A DNA stretch of 64,000 bases from SYFY01 sp041752315 (GCA_041752315.1 JBGSHJ010000029.1:48812-112811), one strand, 5' to 3'. Positions 1-8,184 are shown, counted from the stretch's first letter. Numbers and translations: made by a program. Notes: generated by a model not told the origin, from the letters alone.

Positions 1-371
1 AGAACGGTGTGATGATCTCCAACGCCAATGGCAAGGCGGTTGGTTTTGCACTCTTCAACCTGCAGGAGCGCGGGCGTCTGATGGTTGCACCAAATGATCC
101 GGTGTATGAGGGCATGGTCGTCGGGTTGTACAGCCGTGACACTGATCTCACCGTGAATCCGATCAAGGAAAAGAAGCTCACGAACATGCGAGCTTCCGGC
201 AAGGATGACAACATCCTGCTGGACACACCAGTTCGCCATACGCTCGAGCAGGCGCTGGAATTCATAGATGCCGACGAACTCGTGGAAGTCACACCGGTTG
301 CCATTCGCATTCGGAAGGTGCATCTCACGGAAAATGATCGCAAACGGGCGGGGACCGGCCGAATGCGATGA
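1..371 (+). CDS. typA: GTP-binding protein TypA/BipA, C-terminal part (5' truncated by window edge)
   Basis: TypA/BipA is a ribosome-associated translational GTPase of the EF-G family, implicated in ribosome assembly and stress adaptation. Only about the last 122 codons are present; the reading frame is already open at the first base, so the gene begins outside the window and no start can be given. What is seen is the TypA-specific C-terminal domain: the stretches KKLTNMRASGKDD, TLEQALEFIDADELVEVTP and IRIRKVHLTENDRKR match the family closely. The GTPase domain lies off the window. The stop codon overlaps the dtd start as ATGA, which suggests co-transcription and coupled translation. Confidence 0.95.
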   Translation, partial: NGVMISNANGKAVGFALFNLQERGRLMVAPNDPVYEGMVVGLYSRDTDLTVNPIKEKKLTNMRASGKDDNILLDTPVRHTLEQALEFIDADELVEVTPVAIRIRKVHLTENDRKRAGTGRMR

Positions 372-805
372 AGGCAGTGCTGCAGCGCGTCTCGCGCGCG
401 AGTGTTGCGGTTGAAGGAGAGCGTATTGGCCAGATCGGTCGGGGTTTGCTGGTACTTTTGGGGGTTGCAGCTGGCGATACCTCCGAGCAGGCCATCTGGC
501 TGGCCAACAAGACGGTGGATATCCGGATCTTTGCCGATCATCAAAAACCGATGAACGCGAGTGTGCTTGATGTCGGTGGCGAGATTCTTGTGGTATCACA
601 GTTCACGCTGGTAGCAGATACCAGCCGGGGCAATCGACCCGGATTTGGGACGGCCGCGCTGCCGGCGGAAGCCGAACCGCTTTATGCCCGATACATCGCT
701 GAATTGCGCGCGCGTGGCGTCAATCCGGAAACGGGGCGCTTCGGAGCAGACATGCAGGTCGAACTGGTCAATGACGGACCGGTTACGATTCTTCTGGAAC
801 GGTAG
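368..805 (+). CDS. dtd: D-aminoacyl-tRNA deacylase
   Basis: Dtd hydrolyses D-aminoacyl-tRNA (and glycyl-tRNA-Ala) so that D-amino acids do not enter translation. The 145-residue protein has the normal family length. Both active-site signatures are visible: SQFTL at residues 77-81, followed by the conserved RGNRPGF, and the NDGPVT motif at 135-140 that carries the Gly-cisPro chirality gate. The ATG start overlaps the typA stop by four bases (ATGA), which fixes the start without needing a separate ribosome binding site. It converges on the exonuclease gene with 46 bases between the stops; that gap holds a small GC-rich inverted repeat but no clear U-tract terminator. Confidence 0.95.
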   Translation: MKAVLQRVSRASVAVEGERIGQIGRGLLVLLGVAAGDTSEQAIWLANKTVDIRIFADHQKPMNASVLDVGGEILVVSQFTLVADTSRGNRPGFGTAALPAEAEPLYARYIAELRARGVNPETGRFGADMQVELVNDGPVTILLER

Positions 806-851
806 CATTCAACACGAAGGACAGTCCGCCGCTGCGGCTTGAAGTGCAGGT

Positions 852-1625
852 TCAGACTTGCAAGTCCACGCCGCACGGGCAGTGATCCGAAGCCAGTACG
901 TGGGGCCAGATGAAAGCGTCGGAGATTTTTTTGTTGGCGCCCGGAGACGCCAGCACATAGTCGATTCGCCAGCCGACGTTGTCGGCGCGTGCGTTGCCAA
1001 ACTGACGCCACCAGGTGTAATGACCGGATTCATCAGGATGACGCACCCGAAATGTATCGATCCATCCTGCACCGATCCAGCGATCCATCTCGGCCCGCTC
1101 TTCCGGCAGGAATCCGCTGGAGTTCCGGTTGGTTTTGGGCCTGGCCAGATCAATCTCGTGGTGGGCGGTGTTGTAGTCACCCAGGACCAGCACGGGTCCG
1201 CGCTTGCGAAGAGTCTCGATGCGGTCGAATACCGCTGCATAAAATTCGAGTTTGTAGGGGACCCGGGAGTTGTCTCGCTCCTTGCCACTACCTTTGGGAA
1301 AGTAGATCGAAGCGATGTGCAGCTTGCCGAAGCGGGCGAGAATGAAGCGCCCCTCGATATCGAATTGCGGAATGCCAAGTTGCGTTTCGATCTGATCCGG
1401 CGGCTGGCGCGAGTAGATGGCCACACCACTGTATCCGGGTCGCTGGGCAGCGTTGAATGCGGTAAACCAGCCAACTGGTGCGCGAACGGGTTCTTCAAGC
1501 TGCTCCTGGAACGCACGTACTTCCTGCAACCCCACAACATCGGCGCCCGAGGATGCGAGAAAATCCAGGAAGCCTTTTTTTGCGCAGGCGCGCAGTCCGT
1601 TCACGTTCCAGCTGACAACTCTCAT
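852..1625 (-). CDS. xthA: Exodeoxyribonuclease III family AP endonuclease
   Basis: Predicted AP endonuclease and 3'-5' exonuclease of base excision repair, 257 residues, the usual size. The catalytic set of the exonuclease III fold is visible: N7, E35 in LQEVRAF, Y108 in YFPKGSG, D150 and N152 in GDYNT, and the D247-H248 pair in SDHCP. The frame stays open upstream to about 1892, but that extension has no homology and enters the IS element. The ATG at 1625 starts the canonical MRVVSWNVNGLRA and is preceded by an AGAGGA ribosome binding site, so it is chosen. About 200 bases of apparently non-coding DNA separate the start from the IS element, which now stands between this gene and the tat genes on the same strand. 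Confidence 0.95.
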   Translation of the reverse strand: MRVVSWNVNGLRACAKKGFLDFLASSGADVVGLQEVRAFQEQLEEPVRAPVGWFTAFNAAQRPGYSGVAIYSRQPPDQIETQLGIPQFDIEGRFILARFGKLHIASIYFPKGSGKERDNSRVPYKLEFYAAVFDRIETLRKRGPVLVLGDYNTAHHEIDLARPKTNRNSSGFLPEERAEMDRWIGAGWIDTFRVRHPDESGHYTWWRQFGNARADNVGWRIDYVLASPGANKKISDAFIWPHVLASDHCPCGVDLQV

Positions 1626-1825
1626 TGGCGGTCCATGGTCCTCTTTCCACCGCCAAGGATTCTCGGAACAGGTCGCAGTTGCAACTCGTTCGGATTGGAA
1701 CGTGTCCCGTTCTTCTCCAGGTGGGAAAAAACTGCCAACCCAATGCTCGGCAAACGGGGTGGTGCAGCCCTGCGCCACGGGAGACTCATCCTGATCAGCG
1801 TTTCGAGTGACAGCATCCGGGCTAG

Positions 1826-1845
1826 GGAAACTCTGAACAAGTCTG
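1826..1845 (+). repeat. Left terminal inverted repeat of the IS5-type element
   Basis: Begins GGAAACTCTGAA and contains AACAAGTCTG, which resembles the IS5 end sequence. It pairs with 3002-3021 at 15 of 20 positions and directly follows the CTAG target duplication. Confidence 0.85.
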
Positions 1846-1890
1846 CTCGATTGTGCTGAGATAGCAAAGTTCCGGATAGATGGTGCATCC

Positions 1891-2874
1891 ATGGACCAGA
1901 TGAGCTTCGGCGATAGCGAATACGCGGCGAAGAAGAAGCGTACGCGGCGGGAAGAATTCCTGGACGAGATGGAGCAGGTTGTTCCCTGGAAGAGACTTTC
2001 GAGTCTGATTGAACCGCACTACCCAGCCGCCGGACGGGGCCGACATCCCTATCCGCTTTCGACGATGTTGCGTATTCATTTGATGCAGAACTGGTTCGGG
2101 CTGGCTGACCTGGCGATGGAAGAAGCGCTCTACGAGATTGCTTCGGTCCGGCAGTTCGCACGGTTGTCGTTGATGGACCGGAGACCGGATGAAACGACGA
2201 TCCTCAATTTCCGCCGTCGTATTGAAGACAATGAGTTGGCGCCGCAGATACTGGAGCAAATCAACGCGCATCTGAGCCGCAAAGGACTGATGCTCAAGCG
2301 CGGGACCATCGTGGATGCAACCATCATCGCGGCACCGAGTTCGACCAAGAACGAGGAGAAGGCCCGCGACCCGGAGATGCACCAGACGAAAAAAGGTAAC
2401 CAGTGGTACTTCGGCATGAAGGCACACATCGGTGTCGATACGGACTCGGGTCTGGTCCACACGGTGGTGACCACGGCAGCGAATGCGGCCGACGTGTCGA
2501 TGGTCGAGGACCTGTTGCACGGTAAAGAGAAGGAAGTGCATGCCGATGCCGGCTATACCGGCGCGGAGAAGCGGGTGGATCGCGCCAGGCTGGCTTGGAA
2601 GATCGCAGCGAAGCGCGGCAAGATCAAGGCGATGGCGGAAGGCCGGGCGAAGCGACTACTGCAGAAGGTGGAGAAGGCCAAGGCCCAGATCTGGGCACGG
2701 GTGGAACATCCGTTCCGTGTGGTGAAGCGGCAGTTCGGCTTCGTGAAGGTTCGCTTCCGCGGTCTTGCGAAGAATACGGCGCAGGTGGTTACGCTGTTTG
2801 CGCTGGCGAATCTGTGGATGGCGCGAAGGCAGTTGTTGGGCTCGACGGGAAAGGTGCGTCCGAAGTATGCGTAA
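1891..2874 (+). CDS. IS5 family transposase
   Basis: DDE transposase of 327 residues that would cut and rejoin the element ends. The alignment with IS5 transposase runs the full length: N-terminal MEQVVPWKRL and RPYPL-like RHPYPLSTMLRIHLMQ, then VDATIIAAPSSTKN with the first catalytic Asp at 142, DPEMHQTKKGNQW, HADAGYTG with the second Asp at 219, and RVEHPFRVVKRQFGF with the catalytic Glu at 272. No frameshift or internal stop is seen, so the enzyme should be active. The start at 1891 follows the left inverted repeat by about 45 bases, as in IS5. Accessory frames inside it look like shadows. Confidence 0.95.
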   Translation: MDQMSFGDSEYAAKKKRTRREEFLDEMEQVVPWKRLSSLIEPHYPAAGRGRHPYPLSTMLRIHLMQNWFGLADLAMEEALYEIASVRQFARLSLMDRRPDETTILNFRRRIEDNELAPQILEQINAHLSRKGLMLKRGTIVDATIIAAPSSTKNEEKARDPEMHQTKKGNQWYFGMKAHIGVDTDSGLVHTVVTTAANAADVSMVEDLLHGKEKEVHADAGYTGAEKRVDRARLAWKIAAKRGKIKAMAEGRAKRLLQKVEKAKAQIWARVEHPFRVVKRQFGFVKVRFRGLAKNTAQVVTLFALANLWMARRQLLGSTGKVRPKYA

Positions 2875-3001
2875 AGGGGCGAAAATGGCCGAAATGGGCC
2901 TCAAAATCGATGGTTTATTGATGAAATCGGACCCTGACCGATCAAAAACAAACCATCGAACACAGGATCGGCAGACGTATGACGTTCCGCTCTTCCAAAA
3001 C

Positions 3002-3021
3002 CAGACTTATTCAGGCCATCC
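3002..3021 (-). repeat. Right terminal inverted repeat of the IS5-type element
   Basis: Read on the minus strand it begins GGATGGCCTGAATAAGTCTG, the partner of the left repeat at 1826-1845. It is followed on the plus strand by CTAG (3022-3025), the second copy of the target duplication, and then by another CTAG whose first three bases are the tatC stop codon. Confidence 0.85.
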
Positions 3022-3025
3022 CTAG

Positions 3026-3817
3026 CTAGAGACTGGGTGTCTGTTCGGCAGTCGGCTCATTGGCGTGCGCCGGGATGAAGCGCGCAAAAAACACCCCTAC
3101 CTCGTACAACATCCACATGGGTACTGCCAGCAGGATTTGGGACAGCACGTCCGGCGGCGTGAGTATCATGCCGACCACAAAACATCCCACGATCACGTAC
3201 GGGCGTTTGGCTGCCAGGGACTGAGGGGTGGCAAAGCCGGTCCATACCAGCAACAGCGTCGCAATCGGAATCTCGAATGCCACACCGAACGCCAGAAACA
3301 GGGTCATCACAAAGTCCAGGTACTGACCAATATCGGTCATCATCTGGACGCCTTCCGGAGTAATGCTCGCCAGGAACGCGAACATCAAGGGAAAGACGAC
3401 AAAATAGGCAAAGGACACACCCATGTAGAACAGGGCAACACTGGATATCAGCAATGGGGCTGCAAATCTCTTTTCATGCAGATACAGACCGGGTGCGACA
3501 AACGACCACGCCTGATGCAGGAGAAATGGCACGCTGAGGAACAGCGCCACGTAGATTGACAGCTTGAATGGGGTCAGGAACGGAGTGGCGACACCGGTCG
3601 CGATCATGCTGCCTTCCGGCAGATGGGTCAGCAGCGGCGCCGCGACAAACGAATAGATGTCGTTGGCAAAGTAGTAGACCGGAAAAAACAGCACCACGAT
3701 GACGAGCACGCTGCGCAGAATGCGACTTCGCAGTTCAATGATGTGCTCGAGAAACGGCTGCTCGTTCTTGTCGACGGCTGCATCGTGACTGTTACGCGCC
3801 TCTGGATGTTCAGCCAA
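3026..3817 (-). CDS. tatC: Sec-independent protein translocase TatC
   Basis: Multi-spanning inner-membrane core of the twin-arginine translocase; with TatB it recognises the twin-arginine signal of folded exported proteins. The 263-residue protein has six hydrophobic segments and the family signatures FLEHIIELRSRI near the N-terminus, LYLHEKR before the third helix, and ILTPPDVLSQ in the fifth loop. The ATG at 3817 lies inside the end of tatB (8-base overlap), indicating translational coupling. The stop codon TAG (3028-3026) directly abuts the IS5 target duplication, so the coding sequence is complete but its native 3' flank is displaced by 1.2 kb. Confidence 0.97.
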   Translation of the reverse strand: MAEHPEARNSHDAAVDKNEQPFLEHIIELRSRILRSVLVIVVLFFPVYYFANDIYSFVAAPLLTHLPEGSMIATGVATPFLTPFKLSIYVALFLSVPFLLHQAWSFVAPGLYLHEKRFAAPLLISSVALFYMGVSFAYFVVFPLMFAFLASITPEGVQMMTDIGQYLDFVMTLFLAFGVAFEIPIATLLLVWTGFATPQSLAAKRPYVIVGCFVVGMILTPPDVLSQILLAVPMWMLYEVGVFFARFIPAHANEPTAEQTPSL

Positions 3818-4154
3818 CTTGATTGTCCGCAGGTTTGTTCGACGTTTCAGCAGTGGCCGCAGGAGTTGATGCCAGTCTCGATTCTGCAGCAGGTGCGGGG
3901 TTGTGTACGGTGTTGTTCACTTCTTTCTCGATCCGCTTCATCTCCTCCATGATGGCTTCGTTGTGCAGTTGTCGTCGAACGTCGTCCATTCCGATCTCGC
4001 GCTCGATCTCGGTCTTCACCGCCACGAAAGAGCGACGCAACCGGCCCAGCCAGAGGCCAACGGTGCGGAGGGTTTCTGGCAGTTTGTCCGGCCCGATGAC
4101 CAGCAAGGTGACCACTGCGATCAGTAGAAGCTCGGTAAAGCCGATGTCAAACAT
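3810..4154 (-). CDS. tatB: Sec-independent protein translocase TatB
   Basis: TatB subunit, 114 residues: an N-terminal membrane helix (about residues 4-21, MFDIGFTELLLIAVVTLLVI), the GPDKLPETLR hinge, an amphipathic helix and a charged, Ala/Pro-rich cytoplasmic tail. The Glu at residue 8 of the helix and the GP hinge are the conserved TatB positions. It works with TatC as the signal-peptide receptor. It lies between tatA (13-base gap) and tatC (overlap), the standard tatABC order. Confidence 0.95.
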   Translation of the reverse strand: MFDIGFTELLLIAVVTLLVIGPDKLPETLRTVGLWLGRLRRSFVAVKTEIEREIGMDDVRRQLHNEAIMEEMKRIEKEVNNTVHNPAPAAESRLASTPAATAETSNKPADNQVG

Positions 4155-4167
4155 GACGGCGGTTCGA

Positions 4168-4398
4168 TCAGTCTGGCTTGGAGTTCTGGTGGACAGTGCT
4201 TCGATCCGCTTCCCCTTCGATCACCTTGGCGTCTGCCGTCAGGTTCTCCTTGTTCTCCTCATCGGTGACGGCTTTCCTGAATCCCTTGATCGCAGATCCC
4301 AGGTCTGCCCCCAGCGACTTCAGGCGCTTGGGTCCGAAGACCAGAAGAACGATCGCGAGGACGACGAGAAGTTCAGTCAATCCAAAATTTCCGAGCAT
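4168..4398 (-). CDS. tatA: Sec-independent protein translocase TatA
   Basis: Pore-forming TatA subunit of 76 residues. It has the short N-terminal helix starting MLGNFGLTELLVVLAIVLLV, the FGPKRLKSLG hinge and amphipathic helix with GSAIKGFRKA, then an acidic tail. The frame is open for 53 further codons upstream, but that stretch overlaps hisE in another frame and has no homology. The ATG at 4398 gives the canonical N-terminus and has GGAG seven bases upstream. It is the first gene of tatABC and follows hisE by 23 bases, so the histidine and Tat genes are probably one transcript. Confidence 0.95.
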   Translation of the reverse strand: MLGNFGLTELLVVLAIVLLVFGPKRLKSLGADLGSAIKGFRKAVTDEENKENLTADAKVIEGEADRSTVHQNSKPD

Positions 4399-4421
4399 GA
4401 TTGGCTCCGTTGGCTTGTCGG

Positions 4422-4757
4422 CTATTGTAGTTCGGGGCTGTTTCGGCGACTGATCTTTTCCTGATGGCCACCGATGCCAAATCGACCGGCCAGGGTTTCC
4501 AGCACCTTTTCCGGCGGAATGTCGAGGTGGCGAAGCATGACCATCGTGTGAAACCAAAGATCAGCGACTTCATTTACCAGCGCCGTCGGGTCAGATTTGT
4601 GATCCTTGGCCGCGATGATGACCTCCGTGGCCTCTTCCCCAACTTTTTCGAGTATCTTGTTGAGCCCCTTGGAATAGAGGGACGCGACATACGAATCCGC
4701 CGGATCCGCGTCTCTACGTTCTGCCATAACCCGGCCCAATTCAGTGATCACGTCCAT
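4422..4757 (-). CDS. hisE: Phosphoribosyl-ATP pyrophosphatase
   Basis: HisE hydrolyses phosphoribosyl-ATP to phosphoribosyl-AMP and pyrophosphate, the second step of histidine synthesis. The 111-residue protein shows the MazG-type four-helix motif: LNKILEKVGEEATEVIIAAKD with the metal-binding glutamates, and NEVADLWFHTMVML with the partner Glu and Asp. The ATG at 4757 gives the normal N-terminus; the longer open frame upstream overlaps ubiB. In Pseudomonas the partner cyclohydrolase hisI sits between ubiB and hisE. Here only 22 bases separate ubiB from hisE, so hisI is missing from this block. Confidence 0.93.
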   Translation of the reverse strand: MDVITELGRVMAERRDADPADSYVASLYSKGLNKILEKVGEEATEVIIAAKDHKSDPTALVNEVADLWFHTMVMLRHLDIPPEKVLETLAGRFGIGGHQEKISRRNSPELQ

Positions 4758-4779
4758 AGTTTCCCCGATATCGCTGACT

Positions 4780-6438
4780 TCAAAGGCTGCGCAACAACAG
4801 GGCAAGCCCGGTCGCCGCGCCTGCGAGACCTGCTGAAGTTTGCCAGAGTTGTCCCTGCAGGGCGGCACTGCTCAATGGGTCCGTAAGCAGCAACCCGCCT
4901 CCAGTGAGCATGAAGACTGCAACGATCCGGCGCCGCGATCTTGTTTGCCTTTCTGCAGTTCTGGCCTGATTCAGTTCCAGCAGCAGTTGCGCGTGTTCGT
5001 CCTGTCGCTGTTCCATTGCCAGCAATCGCCCACGAACCTTGGGCAACCAGGTGGGCAGCTGCGACAAGGCAACAATGGTCTCCGGCAGAGTCATCAGGGC
5101 TCGCTGCAAGAGCGTTGCAGGACCATGCCGTGTCAGCAGCCAGCGCTCCATGAAGGGCTTTGCGGTCTGCCACAGGTCCAGCTGTGGATACAGCATACGC
5201 CCCAGCCCTTCGACGTAGAGCAGCGTTTTTTGCAAGAGCACAAGTTGCGGCTGGATCTGCATGTTGAACCGCTCGGCGGTTCTGAACAGGGCAGTCAGAA
5301 ACTCACCGAAGGAAATCTCTCCCAGCGGCTTTGCGAAGTGCGGTTCGCAGACTTCCGCGATGACGGTGGCGAACTCGTCCACGTCGGTGCTGGCGGGTAC
5401 CCAGCCTGATTCAATATGCAGTTGCGCGACACCTTGGTAATCACGGTTGAAAAATGCCACCAGATTGCGGGCCAGATACTCCTGGTCGTTTTCAGTCAGC
5501 GAGCCAATGATTGCGCAGTCGAGCGCGATGTAGCGCGGATCTTCGGGCTTGCTGATATCGACAAAAACATTTCCGGGGTGCATGTCCGCGTGGAAAAAAT
5601 TGTCATCAAAAACCTGTTGGAAGAATGTCTCGACACCGCGGTTGGCCAGCAGTGCCTTGTCGACGCCCGCTGCGTCCATCTGATCGATCGCCGAGATGGG
5701 GATACCGGTGATGAGTTCCATGACCATGACCTGGGAGCTGCACAGGTCATGGTGTACACGCGGGACATACAACAGCCTGGAATGCGCAAAATTGCTGCGA
5801 AGTGTGGAGGTGTTCCGGGCTTCCTGAGCCAGATCAAGCTCTGCATGGATCGTGCGGTCGTAATCCTGCACGATCTGCTGCAACCGGAGCCTGCGCATGT
5901 TGGTCGAACGGGCTTCGATACGCTTGGCCGCGCTGTCCAGGAAATGCAATGTCTCGTCGATGCTCACGTGTATGCCCGGACGCACAACCTTGATCACAAC
6001 GGCCTCACCGGTGACCAGTTTTGCTGCGTATACCTGTGCTATGGAGGCCGATGCCAGTGGAGTGGTTTCAATATCGCTGAAGATGGTCTCGAGCGGCTCC
6101 CCAAGGCCTGTTTCGATGATCTGCATTGCCTTGCTGGTCGGAAACGGCGGGACACGATCCTGCAGGCAAGAAAGGGCGATTGCGATTTCAGCTGGGACGA
6201 TGTCCGGCCGCGTAGACATCAGCTGGCCGAGCTTGATGTACACCGGGCCGAGTTCGATCAATGCAGTGGCCAGTCGTCCGCCGACCGCTTCCACGGAATC
6301 CGTTCGAGAGTTTGTCAGCGTGGCCAGCAGCTTCAACCAGCCAGGCAGGGGGGCATCCTTTAGCGGAGCGTAGTTGACGAGTGCCAGCAGTCGATGGCGG
6401 AGTGCCACACGAAAGAGCCGCCATGCGTGCGCCTTCAC
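4780..6438 (-). CDS. ubiB: Ubiquinone biosynthesis ATPase-like kinase UbiB
   Basis: UbiB is an ADCK/ABC1-family atypical kinase-like ATPase needed for ubiquinone synthesis. The 552-residue protein carries the family hallmarks: the KxGQ motif KLGQ at 69-72, the alanine-rich nucleotide loop in ASASIAQVY at 129-137, the ion-pair Lys at about 150, HADMHPGN at 283-290 and LDCAIIGS at 306-313 in place of the kinase DFG. Two hydrophobic segments at the C-terminus (about 500-550) would anchor it in the membrane. It overlaps ubiJ by four bases, in the classical ubiE-ubiJ-ubiB order. Confidence 0.96.
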   Translation of the reverse strand: MKAHAWRLFRVALRHRLLALVNYAPLKDAPLPGWLKLLATLTNSRTDSVEAVGGRLATALIELGPVYIKLGQLMSTRPDIVPAEIAIALSCLQDRVPPFPTSKAMQIIETGLGEPLETIFSDIETTPLASASIAQVYAAKLVTGEAVVIKVVRPGIHVSIDETLHFLDSAAKRIEARSTNMRRLRLQQIVQDYDRTIHAELDLAQEARNTSTLRSNFAHSRLLYVPRVHHDLCSSQVMVMELITGIPISAIDQMDAAGVDKALLANRGVETFFQQVFDDNFFHADMHPGNVFVDISKPEDPRYIALDCAIIGSLTENDQEYLARNLVAFFNRDYQGVAQLHIESGWVPASTDVDEFATVIAEVCEPHFAKPLGEISFGEFLTALFRTAERFNMQIQPQLVLLQKTLLYVEGLGRMLYPQLDLWQTAKPFMERWLLTRHGPATLLQRALMTLPETIVALSQLPTWLPKVRGRLLAMEQRQDEHAQLLLELNQARTAERQTRSRRRIVAVFMLTGGGLLLTDPLSSAALQGQLWQTSAGLAGAATGLALLLRSL

Positions 6439-7022
6439 CGTCGCTGCTCTTCGTCCTTGATGCGGGAGGCAAGGCGATCAATCCGCAATCTCAATTCGTC
6501 CAGTGCATCCAGCAGGGCATTGGTGTCCGCCCGTGTGACGAAGCGGCTGGCAGCAGTCTTTTCCAACGCGATACCAACCCCTTCCGCCGCACTGCGAAAC
6601 GCGGAAACGGCAAGTTCCGCTCCGCCGAGCAGAGTCTGGGAATTCTCCGGACCAAAAAATCGGGTCAATGGAGCCAGCAGATCCGGCGAGAACGTGGCCA
6701 GCGCAGTGGATAGCTCAAGAAGCACCGCCTCATCGCCTTCGATCCTGACACCGTCAATTCGCGTCGGCGCAGCGAGCCAGCGGGCCAGGTCGATTCCATT
6801 GCCGGTAACGATGACGTTGGGTATTTCGTCCACGCTTGAGCGGCAAAGCAACTCGCCATCCTTGACCTGGAAAAAAAAGGCAATGTCTGGCAGCTCGCAA
6901 ACGACCTTTACCAGCCGACCTTCCAGAGTCAGAAGGCGTTCGCGCATAGCGGGATCGCTGCCAAGACTGGCGCGAGACAGGTTGGTGGCAACCACTGCCA
7001 TTGTGTCCTCGATCATGCCCAT
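6435..7022 (-). CDS. ubiJ: Ubiquinone biosynthesis accessory factor UbiJ (SCP2 domain)
   Basis: UbiJ is a lipid-binding accessory protein that, with UbiK, organises the late aerobic steps of ubiquinone synthesis. The 195-residue protein has an N-terminal SCP2 sterol-carrier-like domain (about residues 15-115), then a helical C-terminal region rich in Leu and Arg that could form a coiled coil. Sequence conservation is moderate; the assignment rests on length, the SCP2 pattern and its position between ubiE and ubiB. The start overlaps the ubiE stop by 10 bases and its stop overlaps the ubiB start (ATGA). Confidence 0.9.
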   Translation of the reverse strand: MGMIEDTMAVVATNLSRASLGSDPAMRERLLTLEGRLVKVVCELPDIAFFFQVKDGELLCRSSVDEIPNVIVTGNGIDLARWLAAPTRIDGVRIEGDEAVLLELSTALATFSPDLLAPLTRFFGPENSQTLLGGAELAVSAFRSAAEGVGIALEKTAASRFVTRADTNALLDALDELRLRIDRLASRIKDEEQRR

Positions 7023-7762
7023 GCCTTGACCCCCCGATGAATGGCCGCAACGCCACCAGCCAGTGCATGGTGCCTGACCTCGGTCAGCCCGGCGTCTTCC
7101 ATCATGAGTGCAAGCGCGGCTGGTCGTGGGTGTCGTTCGATGGATTCAACCAGGTACTGATAGGGTGCAGAATCACCCACTACCCACTTGCCGAAGGCGG
7201 GCCAGAGAGCTTGATAACCCCTGTAGAGAGCACCCAGAAGTGGCTCGTCAGGCTGCGAAAATTCGAGAATGACCAACACGCCGCCCGGGCGAAGCACACG
7301 GCGGATTTCCGTCAGCGCCACCTCTTTGCTGGTGAAATTGCGTATGCCGAAGCTGATGGTCACCGCGTGGAAACTGCTGGTTTCAAACGGGAGGGCCTCA
7401 GCCCGACACCGACAGAATTGCACACCGGCGATTCCGGCGTCGTACAGCCTGTTGCGACCAACGGACATCATCTGCGGATTGAGGTCGGCAAGGATGACCT
7501 TTCCATGCTCGCCCACCGTCGGGTGAAGCAATGCACAGAGATCTCCAGTGCCACCGGCGAGATCAAGTACACTCTGACCCGGCGCGAGCCCCGTCATGTC
7601 GACGGCCATTCGCTTGAACAATCGATGGGCACCAAACGACATGATGTCGTTCATTGCGTCGTATCTGGATGAAACACGCGCAAAGACGTCCTGCACGAGC
7701 CGCGTCTTTTCCGTGGCAGTCACCTGGCGGTGACCAAAGTTCACGCCATTGAGATCACTCAT
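7013..7762 (-). CDS. ubiE: Ubiquinone/menaquinone C-methyltransferase UbiE
   Basis: SAM-dependent C-methyltransferase of ubiquinone (and menaquinone) synthesis, 249 residues. The SAM-binding motif is LDLAGGTGDLC (about 66-76). The UbiE signatures are YDAMNDIMSFGAHRLFKR near the N-terminus and SFGIRNFTSKEVALTEIRRVLRPGGVLVILEFS in the middle. It heads the ubiE-ubiJ-ubiB cluster; a 36-base gap separates it from the DUF971 gene upstream, and the whole 3-10 kb block runs in one direction. Confidence 0.97.
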   Translation of the reverse strand: MSDLNGVNFGHRQVTATEKTRLVQDVFARVSSRYDAMNDIMSFGAHRLFKRMAVDMTGLAPGQSVLDLAGGTGDLCALLHPTVGEHGKVILADLNPQMMSVGRNRLYDAGIAGVQFCRCRAEALPFETSSFHAVTISFGIRNFTSKEVALTEIRRVLRPGGVLVILEFSQPDEPLLGALYRGYQALWPAFGKWVVGDSAPYQYLVESIERHPRPAALALMMEDAGLTEVRHHALAGGVAAIHRGVKAWA

Positions 7763-7798
7763 GTCTGCTGGTTGTGCCGTGAATAGTCAGATGCAAGT

Positions 7799-8182
7799 CT
7801 ACGCCTTCGGTGACCACTGTCCCACGGCGATGACCGGCAGTCGTGAAGCATTGGCTTCCTTGAGTTCGGTCAGGTAGTCCTGCCAGTAGCGTGACTGGTT
7901 TTCACCGAGATCCCGCAGATAGTCCCAACCATACAAACCGGTATCGTGGCCATCGTCAAAGGCGATCCGGATGGCGTAGTTGCCTACCGCTTCGATGGCG
8001 CTGATGTGTACGTACTTCTTGCCGGTTTGCAGCGTCCGATCGGCGTCGCCGTGACCGCGTACCTCCGCAGAAGGCGAAAACACCCGCAACAGCTCAGCGG
8101 GCAAATTCATCTCCTGATCCGGGTATGTCAGAACCAGGGTCCGACTGGATTTTCTATAGTTGATGCGGGTTGGTGCAGTCAT
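7799..8182 (-). CDS. DUF971 domain protein
   Basis: A 127-residue protein of the DUF971 family, related to the N-terminal domain of gamma-butyrobetaine hydroxylase; the biochemical role is not known. Family features include the N-terminal INYRKSSRTLVLTY, the ELLRVFSPSAEVRGHG segment, VGNYAIRIAFDDGHDTGLYGWDYLRDL and a trailing Tyr/Trp-rich helix. No signal peptide or membrane segment is seen. Genes of this family commonly sit next to hslU and ubiE in gamma- and betaproteobacteria, as here; the ATG lies two bases after the hslU stop, so it is probably co-expressed with hslVU. Confidence 0.88.
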   Translation of the reverse strand: MTAPTRINYRKSSRTLVLTYPDQEMNLPAELLRVFSPSAEVRGHGDADRTLQTGKKYVHISAIEAVGNYAIRIAFDDGHDTGLYGWDYLRDLGENQSRYWQDYLTELKEANASRLPVIAVGQWSPKA

Positions 8183-8184
8183 GG

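Larger units (their letters stand above)
1822..3025 (+). mobile_element. Intact IS5-type insertion sequence with CTAG target duplication
   Basis: The element spans 1826-3021 (1196 bases; classical IS5 is about 1195). Its ends are imperfect inverted repeats, matching at 15 of the first 20 positions: GGAAACTCTGAACAAGTCTG at 1826-1845, and the complement of 3002-3021 on the right. Each end is flanked by CTAG (1822-1825 and 3022-3025), the target duplication expected for IS5, which prefers YTAR. One transposase frame fills most of it. Because ends, duplication and gene are all intact, the insertion looks recent and possibly still mobile. It lies between tatC and the exonuclease gene and interrupts neither. 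Roughly 150 bases between the transposase stop and the right repeat hold nothing I recognise. Confidence 0.93.

Noticed and set aside
1626..1892. Longer exonuclease III reading frame starting inside the IS element
   Set aside because: The extra 89 residues have no match, and the canonical start with a ribosome binding site is at 1625.
3026..3817. tatC inactivated by the insertion sequence
   Set aside because: The complete coding sequence, including its TAG stop, lies outside the element.
5416..6363. Long plus-strand open frame opposite ubiB
   Set aside because: Its composition is that of a reverse-strand shadow, and ubiB is strongly supported on the minus strand. Similar shadows opposite priA, hslU, pilO and gltB were dropped for the same reason.
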